Of a stretch of 64,000 nt of DNA, positions 36,187 through 45,301 are shown in pieces. Numbering within the stretch: the first letter of the stretch is position 1; every line of letters starts with the position of its first letter. Position numbers and translations under genes: made by a program. The notes beneath the pieces were generated by a model that saw nothing but the letters and a program-made list of their open reading frames with translations, had not been told where the DNA came from and ran no database searches. The DNA comes from Lachnospiraceae bacterium (lineage in GTDB: Bacteria > Bacillota > Clostridia > Lachnospirales > Lachnospiraceae), in contig JAGAQI010000096.1 in the NCBI GenBank assembly GCA_017622795.1, positions 1 to 64,000 of the forward strand. Direction: 5' to 3'.

Positions 36187-37278
36187 TTAAAGCTCTACTT
36201 CACGATTTGAACCACTAACACCATAGCGTTTTATCTGTAATTTTCTTCTTTTTTTATCAATGAAAACACAGTCCCATCCGCCATCAATAGTTTCATTGAT
36301 ATCGTCCCAATTCTTTTTTACATTACCAAGTAAATTTTTAGTTGCTATCGCTGTAATACCATCTAATACAAAAGACAGATCCACATGTCTGTGACCAAAC
36401 ATATATACCAATACATCATTCGATTGATTGTTAGTAAAATCAAATTGAACATGCGCTTCCAAATGCGCTTCTTCTGAAGTCACACTACCCTTTTCGTTTC
36501 TTTTATATGCTTGAATAATCTTCCAGGCCAAATCACCATTTCTAACTATTTTGTCATTTTGTTCATTAGTAAGAAATTCATGAGACATAAAAACAACTGA
36601 CCATCCATCTTCTTCAAAACTTAACGTTTCAACAAGCCACTTCAGCTGTTTTTCACTTATTCCGAAATTCCATTGTCCACAATATTCTTTTCTTAACTTT
36701 CCTTCTTCATCCATAACAACTGGAAGATCATTTGTATTTATATTGATTACTCTTATTTTATGTAAAGGATAATCTATGTAATAATAACCACCCGTAATAT
36801 TTTCAGTATCTACAGTTATTGGATATTGAACACGGATAGGGTTCACTACATATGAATACCAGGCCTCTGGAGAAAGAACAGCTTCTATTCCCATACTATT
36901 TTTATACGCATACCATGAACAATCATCATGATTCCCTTTAGATATAAGTACAGCCGTAGTCTTTGCTTCGCGAACTAAACTTATCAAGTCACCCAAGTCT
37001 CTTTTTTGCCTCTTTAATGTTGTATTACCATCTACCAGATCTCCAGTAAGAGCAAGCAAATCAAAACCTGCAAACTGCGAAAATTCTACCATTTCCTTCA
37101 CTTTATAATATGCTGGGACATACATAGCAAACTTACGTATATAATGTATATCTGTTGCATACAAAATACTAAATATATCTGGACCTTGAACATCTTTTAT
37201 TTCTTGTGAAAATTCGTCCCACTTTGTATTTATTTTTTCCATATGCTGTTCAAAAACAAAACTCTCAATTGTGTTCAT
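36187..37278 (-). CDS. Calcineurin-like metallophosphoesterase
   Basis: The metal-binding sequence is intact: ILYATDIHYIRKF (D-x-H), LALTGDLVDGNTTL (G-D), LISKGNHDDCSWY (G-N-H-D), MSHEFLTNEQ (H) and MFGHRHVDLSF (G-H-x-H). There is no signal peptide, so it is intracellular. The specific substrate is not evident. Its position between the AraC regulator and GH105 suggests that it is part of the glycan operon, perhaps acting on a phosphorylated or nucleotide-linked sugar. Confidence 0.88.
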   Translation of the reverse strand: MNTIESFVFEQHMEKINTKWDEFSQEIKDVQGPDIFSILYATDIHYIRKFAMYVPAYYKVKEMVEFSQFAGFDLLALTGDLVDGNTTLKRQKRDLGDLISLVREAKTTAVLISKGNHDDCSWYAYKNSMGIEAVLSPEAWYSYVVNPIRVQYPITVDTENITGGYYYIDYPLHKIRVININTNDLPVVMDEEGKLRKEYCGQWNFGISEKQLKWLVETLSFEEDGWSVVFMSHEFLTNEQNDKIVRNGDLAWKIIQAYKRNEKGSVTSEEAHLEAHVQFDFTNNQSNDVLVYMFGHRHVDLSFVLDGITAIATKNLLGNVKKNWDDINETIDGGWDCVFIDKKRRKLQIKRYGVSGSNREVEL

Positions 37279-37293
37279 CGAAATACCTCAATA

Positions 37294-39462
37294 CTATCCT
37301 TTCTCATTTACCTGTTGTTCTTTCTTACGATACTCTGTCGGTCCCATACCATATCTCTTTTTGAAATTTCTACGAAAACTAGATGTATCATCATATCCAA
37401 CCAGGAGCACAATTTCACCAATACTGTAATCTGAGGTTCGCAATAACATACATGCTTTATCCATTCTAACTCTTGTTAAATACTCAATATATGACATTCC
37501 TAACTTTGCCTGAAATATCTTACTTATATATGTTTTACTTACGCCTCCAGCCAACGCCACCTCTTCATAGGTCAAGTCACTACGCATGTAATTCTCTCCA
37601 ATAAATTCAAGCATCTTCGTAAAATTATCGTCTTCTTTTTTGTCTAAACATCGCTTCAATACATTAGTCACATTTTTCACAAAGATTTTCTCGTCTGTAA
37701 TATCTATATCTAAACAATATTTTAAAAGTATCGGCTTATCTATACTTGTCTCCTCATTTAAAAACTGTACAATACACTGCATAATAGTATATCTAATATA
37801 CTGTTTATTCTCTTGAGAACATTCTTGTGTCGCATACTGATGCAAAATATGATAAAACCACTTCTGAGCAGTTTCTAAATTATGCTCCTTCAATGCTTCC
37901 CGAAAATTGTTTAAAATCAGCGTATCCGGAATCAAAAAATGGGTAAACTCTACCATGTTTTCTCCACAACCACAAAAATCGCGGATTTGTCCTGTTAATA
38001 TATATTCCAATACATCGATTGCCTCAGTAACGGCACTCTTAATCAGCATTACATCATTATACATTTGACTTAATCCAATGCGAACTTTTCTAATATTCAG
38101 GTTGTGAAGATAACTTCTTATTTCATTTGCTACATGTTTTCTCTGTACTTGATTTTCATCATTACTGGTAGGTAAATCATATAAAAAAACAAGCAAACTC
38201 TTCCCTTCATTTATCACATACGTCTTCAACTTGTCATCTAATATTGAAGGTAATAATATAGACTCTAAGTCAGTATCTGAACTAACTACTCCTACGAAAA
38301 AACATTTGGGACTTCCTACAAATCCAAGCTCACGAAAAGTGAACTCCATATTTTCTATATCCCTTATCGCCCCATGAAAAATCATATCAGCTAATAAATC
38401 TTTGACTTTTAACTCATATGTAGTAACTTTACTTTCATATTCCTTCTTCTCATGGATACCGGAAGTAATTATTCCTTGAAGCCTGCTATATACATTATTA
38501 TTCTTAAGGAAGCGTTCCATTTGCCCGCGTGCTACATTCTCCAAATAAACGACCTCACTAATTCGCTTTCTACTAATAGACCAAGAAATCAAAGCAGATA
38601 ATATAATCCCAGCAACAATTAGTATCATATTTATCATTTGTAACTGTTGCAGACCTCTATTGACGCCAAAAGAAGATTCTTTATAGTATAACGCAGTAGT
38701 CATTCCTAAGATCTCATTTTCTACCTCCTCCATTATATATTGAGCATCATTCGTTATTTGCTCCCATTCTTCCTGCGGTACTATTACAATTTCTCCGCCG
38801 AAATCACGCCCAACTATCAATACAGCTCCATCTTTCAGTTCCATTCGATAGAACTGCCCTTCCTGCAAATGAGCAAACTTATTTTTTATCTGTTCAAATG
38901 GAATCAAAAAACTCACCGAAGTCTGATTTAAACGTATATCTTTTGTATAACATGTATACATTAAGAAGCCGTCATCCTTAGATGTAAACAAAAACGTAAG
39001 CGCATTTTCACCTGAGTCAATAATATCTAATCCCCTATTAACACTTTCATCTTGACACTTTAAATCTATCCCAAAATATACTTTTTTCGTTGCTACTCCT
39101 GATGAAGTATAAACATAATCTGTACCATAACAAATAAGTACTGCATGAATACGATTATCAAATTGTCTTTTTAATCTTAGCATGTCAATTGCTTTTATAG
39201 TATCGCTCGCTTTTCCGGTAATATGACTATATCTTAACTCTTCGCGTGAAAATAAGACTATACTTTCATCTACATATTCCTGGTAGTCTGCTTCAAAACT
39301 TGCAGCCACATCATTTAATCTCTGGATTGCTGTATTTTTTTCTATTTTTTTAGTTTCATTAGCCACCATATTAACAGCAAAAATACTTATAATAACCATA
39401 GGAATAATAAGACACATATTTAATAAAAAGAACCTCATCAAATATCGTTTTTCAAATGTCAT
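37294..39462 (-). CDS. Membrane-bound AraC-family sensor-regulator (YesS-like)
   Basis: The start at 39462 follows TAGGAGGAG. A first membrane helix at about residues 10-30 and a second near 283-303 (MINMILIVAGIILSALISW) enclose an extracellular sensor region. The C-terminal 100 residues are an AraC double helix-turn-helix (LTYEEVALAGGVSKTYISKI, then IVLLVGYDDTSSFRRNFKKR and GMGPTEYRKK). The one-component arrangement is that of YesS and similar regulators of pectin and other polysaccharide loci. It lies between the importer operon and the hydrolase genes and probably activates both in response to an external sugar. Confidence 0.9.
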   Translation of the reverse strand: MTFEKRYLMRFFLLNMCLIIPMVIISIFAVNMVANETKKIEKNTAIQRLNDVAASFEADYQEYVDESIVLFSREELRYSHITGKASDTIKAIDMLRLKRQFDNRIHAVLICYGTDYVYTSSGVATKKVYFGIDLKCQDESVNRGLDIIDSGENALTFLFTSKDDGFLMYTCYTKDIRLNQTSVSFLIPFEQIKNKFAHLQEGQFYRMELKDGAVLIVGRDFGGEIVIVPQEEWEQITNDAQYIMEEVENEILGMTTALYYKESSFGVNRGLQQLQMINMILIVAGIILSALISWSISRKRISEVVYLENVARGQMERFLKNNNVYSRLQGIITSGIHEKKEYESKVTTYELKVKDLLADMIFHGAIRDIENMEFTFRELGFVGSPKCFFVGVVSSDTDLESILLPSILDDKLKTYVINEGKSLLVFLYDLPTSNDENQVQRKHVANEIRSYLHNLNIRKVRIGLSQMYNDVMLIKSAVTEAIDVLEYILTGQIRDFCGCGENMVEFTHFLIPDTLILNNFREALKEHNLETAQKWFYHILHQYATQECSQENKQYIRYTIMQCIVQFLNEETSIDKPILLKYCLDIDITDEKIFVKNVTNVLKRCLDKKEDDNFTKMLEFIGENYMRSDLTYEEVALAGGVSKTYISKIFQAKLGMSYIEYLTRVRMDKACMLLRTSDYSIGEIVLLVGYDDTSSFRRNFKKRYGMGPTEYRKKEQQVNEKG

Positions 39463-39633
39463 ACAAACAACTCCTCCTATTTCCTTTCTTATAAATATGA
39501 TACTGTTATTTTGTGCTAAATGAAAGCACATTACATCGATTAGTTAAAATTTTTATAATGTAAAAATGTCTTTTCGTTGTAACAGAATTTTCTTACGTTC
39601 TATTATAACGGAAAGATATTTTAATAGAGCCAT

Positions 39634-39683
39634 AAAAAAGGGAGTCCTCAAGCCATACTTGGCTTGAGGATTACCCTTTTTTT
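39634..39683 (-). terminator. Terminator of the ABC importer operon
   Basis: On the minus strand TCCTCAAGCCA and TGGCTTGAGGA (positions 39670-39660 and 39655-39645) form an 11-bp stem with a 4-base loop. An outer AAAAGGG/CCCTTTT pairing and a T run follow. It lies just after the solute-binding protein stop, separating that operon from the AraC gene. Confidence 0.85.
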
Positions 39684-39687
39684 AAGA

Positions 39688-41403
39688 TTACTTGACTCTT
39701 AATAAATATCTTGCATAAGCAGCATTCTCAATTTCCATCAATCTGTCCAAACCGATTTCCTTTAATTTTGCAATATGCGCATCCCATTCCTTATCAATAT
39801 CACGTTCGCCAATAATAAAATCCGCCTTTGCAGTAATTAAGTATGTGTTGATATCGTTATATAAAGAAGCACGTTCTGTCATCTCATCAGCTGTGTACTG
39901 TAATGCAGGGAAAGATTCATTGACAACAACGCCATCTTCTCTCATACGTACAGCTCTCATACCATTTAAAGTAGTCAGGGACATTACCTCATCCGATACT
40001 AACTGTTCATCTGTTACACGTACAAGTAAATCATAAATTGTACCTTCGTTTACTGTAAGTAATGAAAAAGCATTTAAAGCAATTTCTTGCTTACGATAAG
40101 CATCAGCAGAAATACCTTCTGCTTCGCCATATTTAGCATGATCCACCGTACCAATACCAAATACATTTGCATAATCAAAAGTTACACCTTCGTAACCATT
40201 TGCTGCAGAAAGTGCTCCTTCTGGTGTAAATAAATAGTCGATGAATTTAGCTACTTCTTCTGGATATTTTACTTCGGAATTTACTGCTACCTTGTATTTT
40301 GCATTTACACGATTACTGGTAGTAACACTCTGATTTTCGCAATAATCACTAGTAAATCCAATCAGCTGTGTAAAGTTCTCCCATACCCTGTCTCCATAAC
40401 AATCTAAGCTACCACAGGAAACACCTACTCTATTGGCCTTAATCAATTCTTTACATTCAGATAAAGTGAGAACATAAGCATCTTGATTCATTAAACCTTC
40501 GCTGTATAATTTATTCATATACTTTAAGAAATCCTTATAGTTTTCGGTAGTATCACCTAAAACTACTTTACCGGACTCATCAGCCATTAAATGATAGGTA
40601 TAATTTTTACTATTGATGCCATGAGCGAATAAGATGTACTGTTCATTACGATAGTAAACTTTACTATCACCTACTGCAATAGCAAGAGGAATTTCATCAT
40701 TAGGATCTCCATTTCCATTTGCATCCTGTTCCTTAAAAGCAACTAAAACATCATAAAGTTCATCTAAGGATGTAGGAACTTCTTTGCCAACTCTTTCTAA
40801 CCAAGCATTGTTAATCAATGTGATTTCTGTTAATGCAATCGCATCATAACCATTGAGAGAAGGTAACGCATAAATATGTCCCTCTTCGTCTCTTAAGGCA
40901 GCTGCATACTGAGGATACTTCTCCATAATAGCTTTTAAATTAGGCATAATATCTAAATATTTACTGAAATCAAGGAAGTATCCGTCTTTACCATATTTTG
41001 CTACCTGATCAGCAGTTAAATCAGCTCCTGCGAGAATATCTGGCATAGTATCACCAGCCAACATTAATGTAAGCTTACTTGGCCAAGTTTCACTGTCATA
41101 AGTAGTTGCATCCAGCTTAATTCCAAGACGTTTTTCATATTCTTGGAACTGCAATGTATCATTCCATTCACTAGTAGCACCTGTACTGTACTGACCTGCA
41201 ACAGTCAATGTGATAGTCTTATCAGAAATACGTCCGGATTCCTCTGCATTATTGTTCTCAGCAGAAGCCCCTGGCGTTGTCTGAGATGTCTGTGTAGTTC
41301 CCTTGCCCTCCTCATTAGTTTTTCCTTCAGTTTGTCCACATCCTACTAACATTCCGCATAAAAGAGTTGTTGCAAGAAGTGCACATAAGATTTTTTTTCT
41401 CAT
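39688..41403 (-). CDS. Extracellular solute-binding lipoprotein of a YtcQ/LplA-type sugar ABC importer
   Basis: A lipoprotein signal with lipobox GMLVGCG (Cys about residue 22) is followed by a Thr/Ser/Glu-rich linker and a type-1 binding-protein domain (ITLTVAGQYSTGATSEWND at its start; DTMPDILAGADLT). At 571 aa it belongs to the long LplA/YtcQ group that brings in polygalacturonate or rhamnogalacturonan oligosaccharides without an own ATPase gene. It is encoded last in a three-gene operon after two permeases and has a strong GAAGGAGGA site. Confidence 0.9.
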   Translation of the reverse strand: MRKKILCALLATTLLCGMLVGCGQTEGKTNEEGKGTTQTSQTTPGASAENNNAEESGRISDKTITLTVAGQYSTGATSEWNDTLQFQEYEKRLGIKLDATTYDSETWPSKLTLMLAGDTMPDILAGADLTADQVAKYGKDGYFLDFSKYLDIMPNLKAIMEKYPQYAAALRDEEGHIYALPSLNGYDAIALTEITLINNAWLERVGKEVPTSLDELYDVLVAFKEQDANGNGDPNDEIPLAIAVGDSKVYYRNEQYILFAHGINSKNYTYHLMADESGKVVLGDTTENYKDFLKYMNKLYSEGLMNQDAYVLTLSECKELIKANRVGVSCGSLDCYGDRVWENFTQLIGFTSDYCENQSVTTSNRVNAKYKVAVNSEVKYPEEVAKFIDYLFTPEGALSAANGYEGVTFDYANVFGIGTVDHAKYGEAEGISADAYRKQEIALNAFSLLTVNEGTIYDLLVRVTDEQLVSDEVMSLTTLNGMRAVRMREDGVVVNESFPALQYTADEMTERASLYNDINTYLITAKADFIIGERDIDKEWDAHIAKLKEIGLDRLMEIENAAYARYLLRVK

Positions 41404-41457
41404 TATTGAGATCCTCCTTCTTTTTATTTTACCACTTACAAAGTGGTTATTTACTCA

Positions 41458-42366
41458 TTATCCCTTTACGCCACCAATCATTACACCCTTTTCGAAAAAC
41501 TTCTGAAGTTTCGGATAAATGATCATCATTGGCAACGTACTAACAACAATAACACAATATTTCATCAAATCAGCCCGCTCGGCCATTTCTGCCATTAGTT
41601 TGGCTTCTTCGGCTGTCATTGCCATTGCTGCATCCATAGAAATTTTACTTTGAATCAGAATTTCCCGAAGAAACATTTGTAAAGGATACTTATCTCTATC
41701 ATCTAAATAAATCATGGCATTAAAGTAAGCATTCCATCTAGCAACGCCATAATATAAGATTTGGACTGCAACACACGCTTTTGATAAAGGTAATACTATT
41801 TTTAGAAATGTCCCAAAATCACTACATCCATCAATCTTTGCTGCTTCAATTATTTCATTTGGAATTGAATTAACAAAAAAAGTTCTAGCTACAATCATGT
41901 TGTAAACTGACAATGCACCACCTATAATCATATAGGTTCTAGTATTTAAGAGACCTAGACTCTTTACGTTCAGATATTCTGGAATAAGTCCACCACTGAT
42001 GTACATGGTAATCATAAAGAATATCATGAGGATTTTTTTACCTTCTACCTCTTCTCTTGACAGCGCATAAGCACAAGTTAATGTCACAATTAAATTTACA
42101 ATCGTTCCTAAAACAGTATAAAGAATTGTGTTACCATACCCAATCCAAATATCTTTATGTTGTAATATGTACTCATATCCTTCCAACGTGAAGTCCACCG
42201 GAAACAATACTAACTTGCCGCTAGATACTGCAGAAGGTGCACTCAAAGAGGCGCTAACAACATATATAAGTGGATATAATTGTGTAACGGCAAATACACA
42301 TAAAATTACACTTATCACTGTCTGAAAGAATTTATCACTTCTGATAAACTTCTTAAAAGATTTCAT
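41458..42366 (-). CDS. Sugar ABC importer permease (YtcP/LplC type)
   Basis: The start at 42366 behind AAGGAGGTG gives MKSFKKFIRSDKFFQTVISV. Six membrane helices are apparent. The ABC-loop motif is EIIEAAKIDGCSDFGTFLKIVLPLSK (read in parts: E-A-A-x-I-D-G-C-S and I-x-L-P-L-S). The C-terminus KLQKFFEKGVMIGGVKG is the typical end of LplC/YtcP. It partners the permease encoded immediately upstream and the binding lipoprotein downstream. No ATP-binding subunit is in the window, as usual for this group, which shares an MsmX-like ATPase encoded elsewhere. Confidence 0.9.
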   Translation of the reverse strand: MKSFKKFIRSDKFFQTVISVILCVFAVTQLYPLIYVVSASLSAPSAVSSGKLVLFPVDFTLEGYEYILQHKDIWIGYGNTILYTVLGTIVNLIVTLTCAYALSREEVEGKKILMIFFMITMYISGGLIPEYLNVKSLGLLNTRTYMIIGGALSVYNMIVARTFFVNSIPNEIIEAAKIDGCSDFGTFLKIVLPLSKACVAVQILYYGVARWNAYFNAMIYLDDRDKYPLQMFLREILIQSKISMDAAMAMTAEEAKLMAEMAERADLMKYCVIVVSTLPMMIIYPKLQKFFEKGVMIGGVKG

Positions 42367-42382
42367 CTGTGTACACACCTCC

Positions 42383-43321
42383 TTAAAACAATCCCGTCTT
42401 TGTGATCTTTTTTGATAATTTATTTGCAATAATTAAAACCACACAGTTAACAACCGTATTTAAAAGGTTAATTGCTGTCGAAAACGAAAAATCGGATTGT
42501 TCCAAGCCTACTTTATATACATATGTAGAAATTATTTCCGAACCGACCAAGTTTGTATCTGTTTGTAATAAGAAAACTTTTTCGTAGCCAACACTCAAAA
42601 TACGACCGCATTGCAATATTAACATTGTTACAATAGTTGGCAAAATTGCTGGGAGATTTATGAATCGTATCTTTTGCATGCGTGTCGCACCATCAATATC
42701 TGCCGCTTCAAGTAAAGCTTTATCAACACTAGATAATGCAGCAAAATATATAATTGAACTCCATCCCATCGTCTGCCATATTCCAGTGATAACATAAATC
42801 CACTTAAACATCCCTGCATGCTGCATGAAGAATACAGACTCTTGTCCAAGCATATTTAAAAACTTATTAATAATTCCATTACTTGGACTCAAAAATAACA
42901 GTATCATACCACATATTACTGCTGTCGAAATAAAGTGAGGTGCATACGAAATAGTTTGTATTGTACTTCGAAACTTAGTATTTTTCACCTCATTTAATAA
43001 CAATGCTAATATAATCGGAAATGGAAAACCCAAAATTAAATTAAGCAAACTTATTACTAGTGTATTTTTCAATATAATAGGAAACCAATATGACTTAAAT
43101 AGTCTCGCGAAATGATCAAATCCGACCCATTCGCTTCCCCACACACCTCTTTTAATGCTGAAATCTTCAAATGCCATTAAAATACCGTACATTGGTTTAT
43201 ACGCGAATATGATTGTATAAATAATTGCAGGTAACAATAACACATATAATTGCCAATGTTTTAAAATACTTTTCCATACGACCGATGCAGGTCTTTTTGC
43301 TCTCCCTTGTACATTAGTCAC
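42383..43321 (-). CDS. Sugar ABC importer permease (YteP/LplB type)
   Basis: A 312-residue protein with six predicted membrane helices. The N-terminus ILKHWQLYVLLLPAIIYTII and the motif FGWVGFDHFARLF-like KRGVWGSEWVGFDHFARL mark the LplB/YteP type. The EAA loop is ALLEAADIDGATRMQKIRFI followed by NLPAIL. Translation begins at a GTG eleven bases after AAAGGAG. It is the first gene of the importer operon. The 270 bases upstream presumably hold its promoter, but I could not assign one clearly. Confidence 0.9.
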   Translation of the reverse strand: MTNVQGRAKRPASVVWKSILKHWQLYVLLLPAIIYTIIFAYKPMYGILMAFEDFSIKRGVWGSEWVGFDHFARLFKSYWFPIILKNTLVISLLNLILGFPFPIILALLLNEVKNTKFRSTIQTISYAPHFISTAVICGMILLFLSPSNGIINKFLNMLGQESVFFMQHAGMFKWIYVITGIWQTMGWSSIIYFAALSSVDKALLEAADIDGATRMQKIRFINLPAILPTIVTMLILQCGRILSVGYEKVFLLQTDTNLVGSEIISTYVYKVGLEQSDFSFSTAINLLNTVVNCVVLIIANKLSKKITKTGLF

Positions 43322-43591
43322 AATTTTTTTCTCCTTTCCGCTTCTGTTTACGGCAATTTTAACAAATCCTTAGTTATTCTTCAATTCCTCAATATTTGGC
43401 AATAAAATATGTAATTTGCAAATTTTACCCGTTTCACTATGACATCGGAGCTGATTTAAAGAATGAATTACAAATTTCACCGCATTGTATATCCCAAAAT
43501 CTCAAAAATCACCCTATAACAGTATAACAATTAGAAAGCTTTACTAAGCACTTTTAGTGCCATTCCCTATAAAGTGGTGTAAAATTAACAT
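43322..43591. other. Upstream region of the importer operon; no gene seen
   Basis: No convincing open frame on either strand. It contains the palindrome GCACTTTTAGTGC (43548-43560), a possible regulator site, and several AT-rich promoter-like stretches on the minus strand, none with a clear -35/-10 pair. Confidence 0.3.
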
Positions 43592-43771
43592 ATGGCTTTT
43601 GGAATCAGACAGAAAACTATTGAAGCCAAGAAAAGCATCCATAAAGATTATCATAATATTACCCGGATTTCAGAATTGCTTGGCTATACCAGTATTCATC
43701 ATTTTACAAGAATGTTTAAACGAATAACCGGAATATCACCGACTGCATATAAGACATCGGTGAGGATGTGA
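43592..43771 (+). pseudogene. AraC-family regulator remnant (C-terminal HTH only)
   Basis: A 59-codon frame from ATG at 43592 encodes the second half of an AraC DNA-binding domain: ISELLGYTSIHHFTRMFKRI and then TGISPTAYKTS. The sensor domain and the first helix-turn-helix are missing, and no ribosome site stands before the ATG. It is the only plus-strand coding trace at the right edge of the island. It probably derives from a divergent regulator of the importer that has been truncated, and it marks the junction with the element backbone. Confidence 0.7.
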
Positions 43772-43784
43772 AGATAAAACAATA

Positions 43785-43830
43785 TTAAACTCATAAAACC
43801 GATATGACCAGATTGGTTTTATGAGTTTAA
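43785..43830. terminator. 16-bp hairpin between the AraC remnant and the parR-like gene
   Basis: TTAAACTCATAAAACC (43785-43800) pairs perfectly with GGTTTTATGAGTTTAA (43815-43830) around a 14-base loop, with AT-rich flanks on both sides. It is placed to stop transcription from the segregation operon (minus strand) and from the remnant (plus strand). Confidence 0.65.
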
Positions 43831-43848
43831 TTAATTCATTGTTCAAAC

Positions 43849-44229
43849 TTACTGCCCCTGAAACGCCAACATAGAAACCAACATTCCTTCCAAATCTGCC
43901 TCATCGAATTCCTGTAACAGATTATTCTCCTCCTGTTGCGCCTCTTTCAGGTCCTGTCTTGTTTCATGCTCGGATGCCGAACTTTGTTTTCCATCCCTCT
44001 CATCCAGTATCTGAAAAACCATCCGCCGGAGCAGTTCGTAATCCACCAGCCCTCCGGACAGCATTGGAACTTGACCGCTTTCCTGCACGCTCTGATAAGC
44101 CAGTACCGCTTTTACCAGGTACCCGGCCTTTCCCCTGCCCATGGAATTTAGCAGTTCAGCTACCCTCACATGGTCCGGGTCGTCCTTATTAAATCCTACT
44201 GTTGTAACATACGGATTCTTTTTCTCCAC
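43849..44229 (-). CDS. ParR-like partner of the ParM filament protein
   Basis: A 126-residue protein translated 6 bases after the ParM-like gene. The N-terminus VTTVGFNKDDPDHVRVAELL, then GRGKAGYLVKAVLAYQ, looks like a ribbon-helix-helix-type DNA-binding domain. The C-terminal part is acidic and Glu/Gln rich and ends in a hydrophobic segment (LEGMLVSMLAFQGQ) that could bind the filament. Gene order, size and charge pattern fit a centromere-binding adaptor of a type II (actin-like) partition system. The sequence itself is poorly conserved in such proteins, so the call leans on context. Confidence 0.7.
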   Translation of the reverse strand: MEKKNPYVTTVGFNKDDPDHVRVAELLNSMGRGKAGYLVKAVLAYQSVQESGQVPMLSGGLVDYELLRRMVFQILDERDGKQSSASEHETRQDLKEAQQEENNLLQEFDEADLEGMLVSMLAFQGQ

Positions 44230-44235
44230 GCAACA

Positions 44236-45162
44236 TTACCTGCCTCTCTTTTGTACCTGGTAAAGTAACTCATATCCTTTTGCATTGGCACAGATATCTT
44301 CAATGAATACGCATTTGCCAATCTTACCGGATGCTTCTAAGTATTCCCTAAGAAGCAGTGCTCCTCCGCCGATAAATACCACACAGCCTGTTTTTAAATC
44401 CAGTCCGCGTTCTCTTAAGGTGCCAAGAAGGTCGTCCACATACATCTTTGTCATTTCTTTTACCATGTTGATAATGGAATCTTCATAGTCGGTCCTCTGG
44501 TTCCTGATAATACTGTCAATATCCGTATCATCAAGCAGGATGTCATATTCCGAATTGATACGGGAAATGATGGAATTGTAAAGCGGAATTACACCCTTTT
44601 CCAAGGAATCACATACGGACAGATCCGGTGCCCCGTTTCTCATCAGAAGATAATCCAGGGTAAAGCCACCGATATCCACGGTAATTACTTTACTGTAATC
44701 GGAAATCTGCTTATAGATGGTCATGGCCGCCGCATAATCCTGCGGAAAGGCAATGGCATTATCAATCTGCACATGATATGTTTTTCCGCGGTAGGTAAAG
44801 GTCTGAATTCCCCTGTCTGTAAAATATTCCTGGAACTTTTTATGTAATGCTCCGTAATGCTTAGGCGGAAGCCCTACCGGAAGGTCCACGGTAAGAAGTA
44901 CATTGTCTGCAACCACTCCTCTGCGTTCTGCTTCCATCGCAATCGCAAACAAAGTCAGGATAAAGAATCGGTTGTCCATTGTCTTATCCCTCATATACGG
45001 AATTCTCTGTTCAGATAAGGTGTAATAATGGCCATTGTAAAATAAAAACTCTCCCAGCACCGGTCTGCAGTCACTTTCAATAATACCGGAAGTGAATACA
45101 AACTGGCTGGTTTTCATGTTTCTGTTGCCGTGATCCACGGCTACTGTAAGCTTCTGATTCAT
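44236..45162 (-). CDS. parM: ParM/StbA-like actin-type plasmid segregation ATPase
   Basis: An actin-fold protein: phosphate-1 motif VAVDHGNRNMKTSQF, a middle motif LLTVDLPVGLPPKHYG, phosphate-2 VITVDIGGFTLDYLLM and adenosine motif CVVFIGGGALLLREYL. The length of 308 aa is normal for bacterial actin-like ParM/Alp proteins. It would form filaments that separate element copies. It is the first gene of a two-gene unit with the ParR-like gene, behind its own promoter (45194-45222) and isolated upstream by a terminator. Such systems indicate that the element at least sometimes exists as a low-copy plasmid-like circle. Confidence 0.9.
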   Translation of the reverse strand: MNQKLTVAVDHGNRNMKTSQFVFTSGIIESDCRPVLGEFLFYNGHYYTLSEQRIPYMRDKTMDNRFFILTLFAIAMEAERRGVVADNVLLTVDLPVGLPPKHYGALHKKFQEYFTDRGIQTFTYRGKTYHVQIDNAIAFPQDYAAAMTIYKQISDYSKVITVDIGGFTLDYLLMRNGAPDLSVCDSLEKGVIPLYNSIISRINSEYDILLDDTDIDSIIRNQRTDYEDSIINMVKEMTKMYVDDLLGTLRERGLDLKTGCVVFIGGGALLLREYLEASGKIGKCVFIEDICANAKGYELLYQVQKRGR

Positions 45163-45193
45163 AAAATATCGCTCCTTTTTTCTTATTTACTGT

Positions 45194-45222
45194 TATATAC
45201 GCACAGAATATGTAAAAGCCAA
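45194..45222 (-). promoter_or_regulatory. Promoter of the parM-parR unit
   Basis: On the minus strand TTGGCT (45222-45217) and TATATA (45199-45194) are 17 bases apart, about 30 bases before the AAAAAAGGAG ribosome site. The short region between here and the upstream terminator is the likely place for a centromere, although no clear iterons are seen. Confidence 0.6.
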
Positions 45223-45233
45223 CATTTATACAT

Positions 45234-45281
45234 AAAAAAAATTCGAAGAAGCACTTCTCAAAAGAAGCACTCCTCCGAAAC
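45234..45281 (-). terminator. Terminator of the primase unit
   Basis: On the minus strand an imperfect 17-bp stem (TTCGGAGGAGTGCTTCT with AGAAGTGCTTCTTCGAA) is followed by TTTTTTT. It begins 20 bases after the primase stop. AAGAAGCACT also appears as a direct repeat because of the stem. Confidence 0.7.
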
Positions 45282-45301
45282 ATCCATGCATTACTTATTC
45301 T

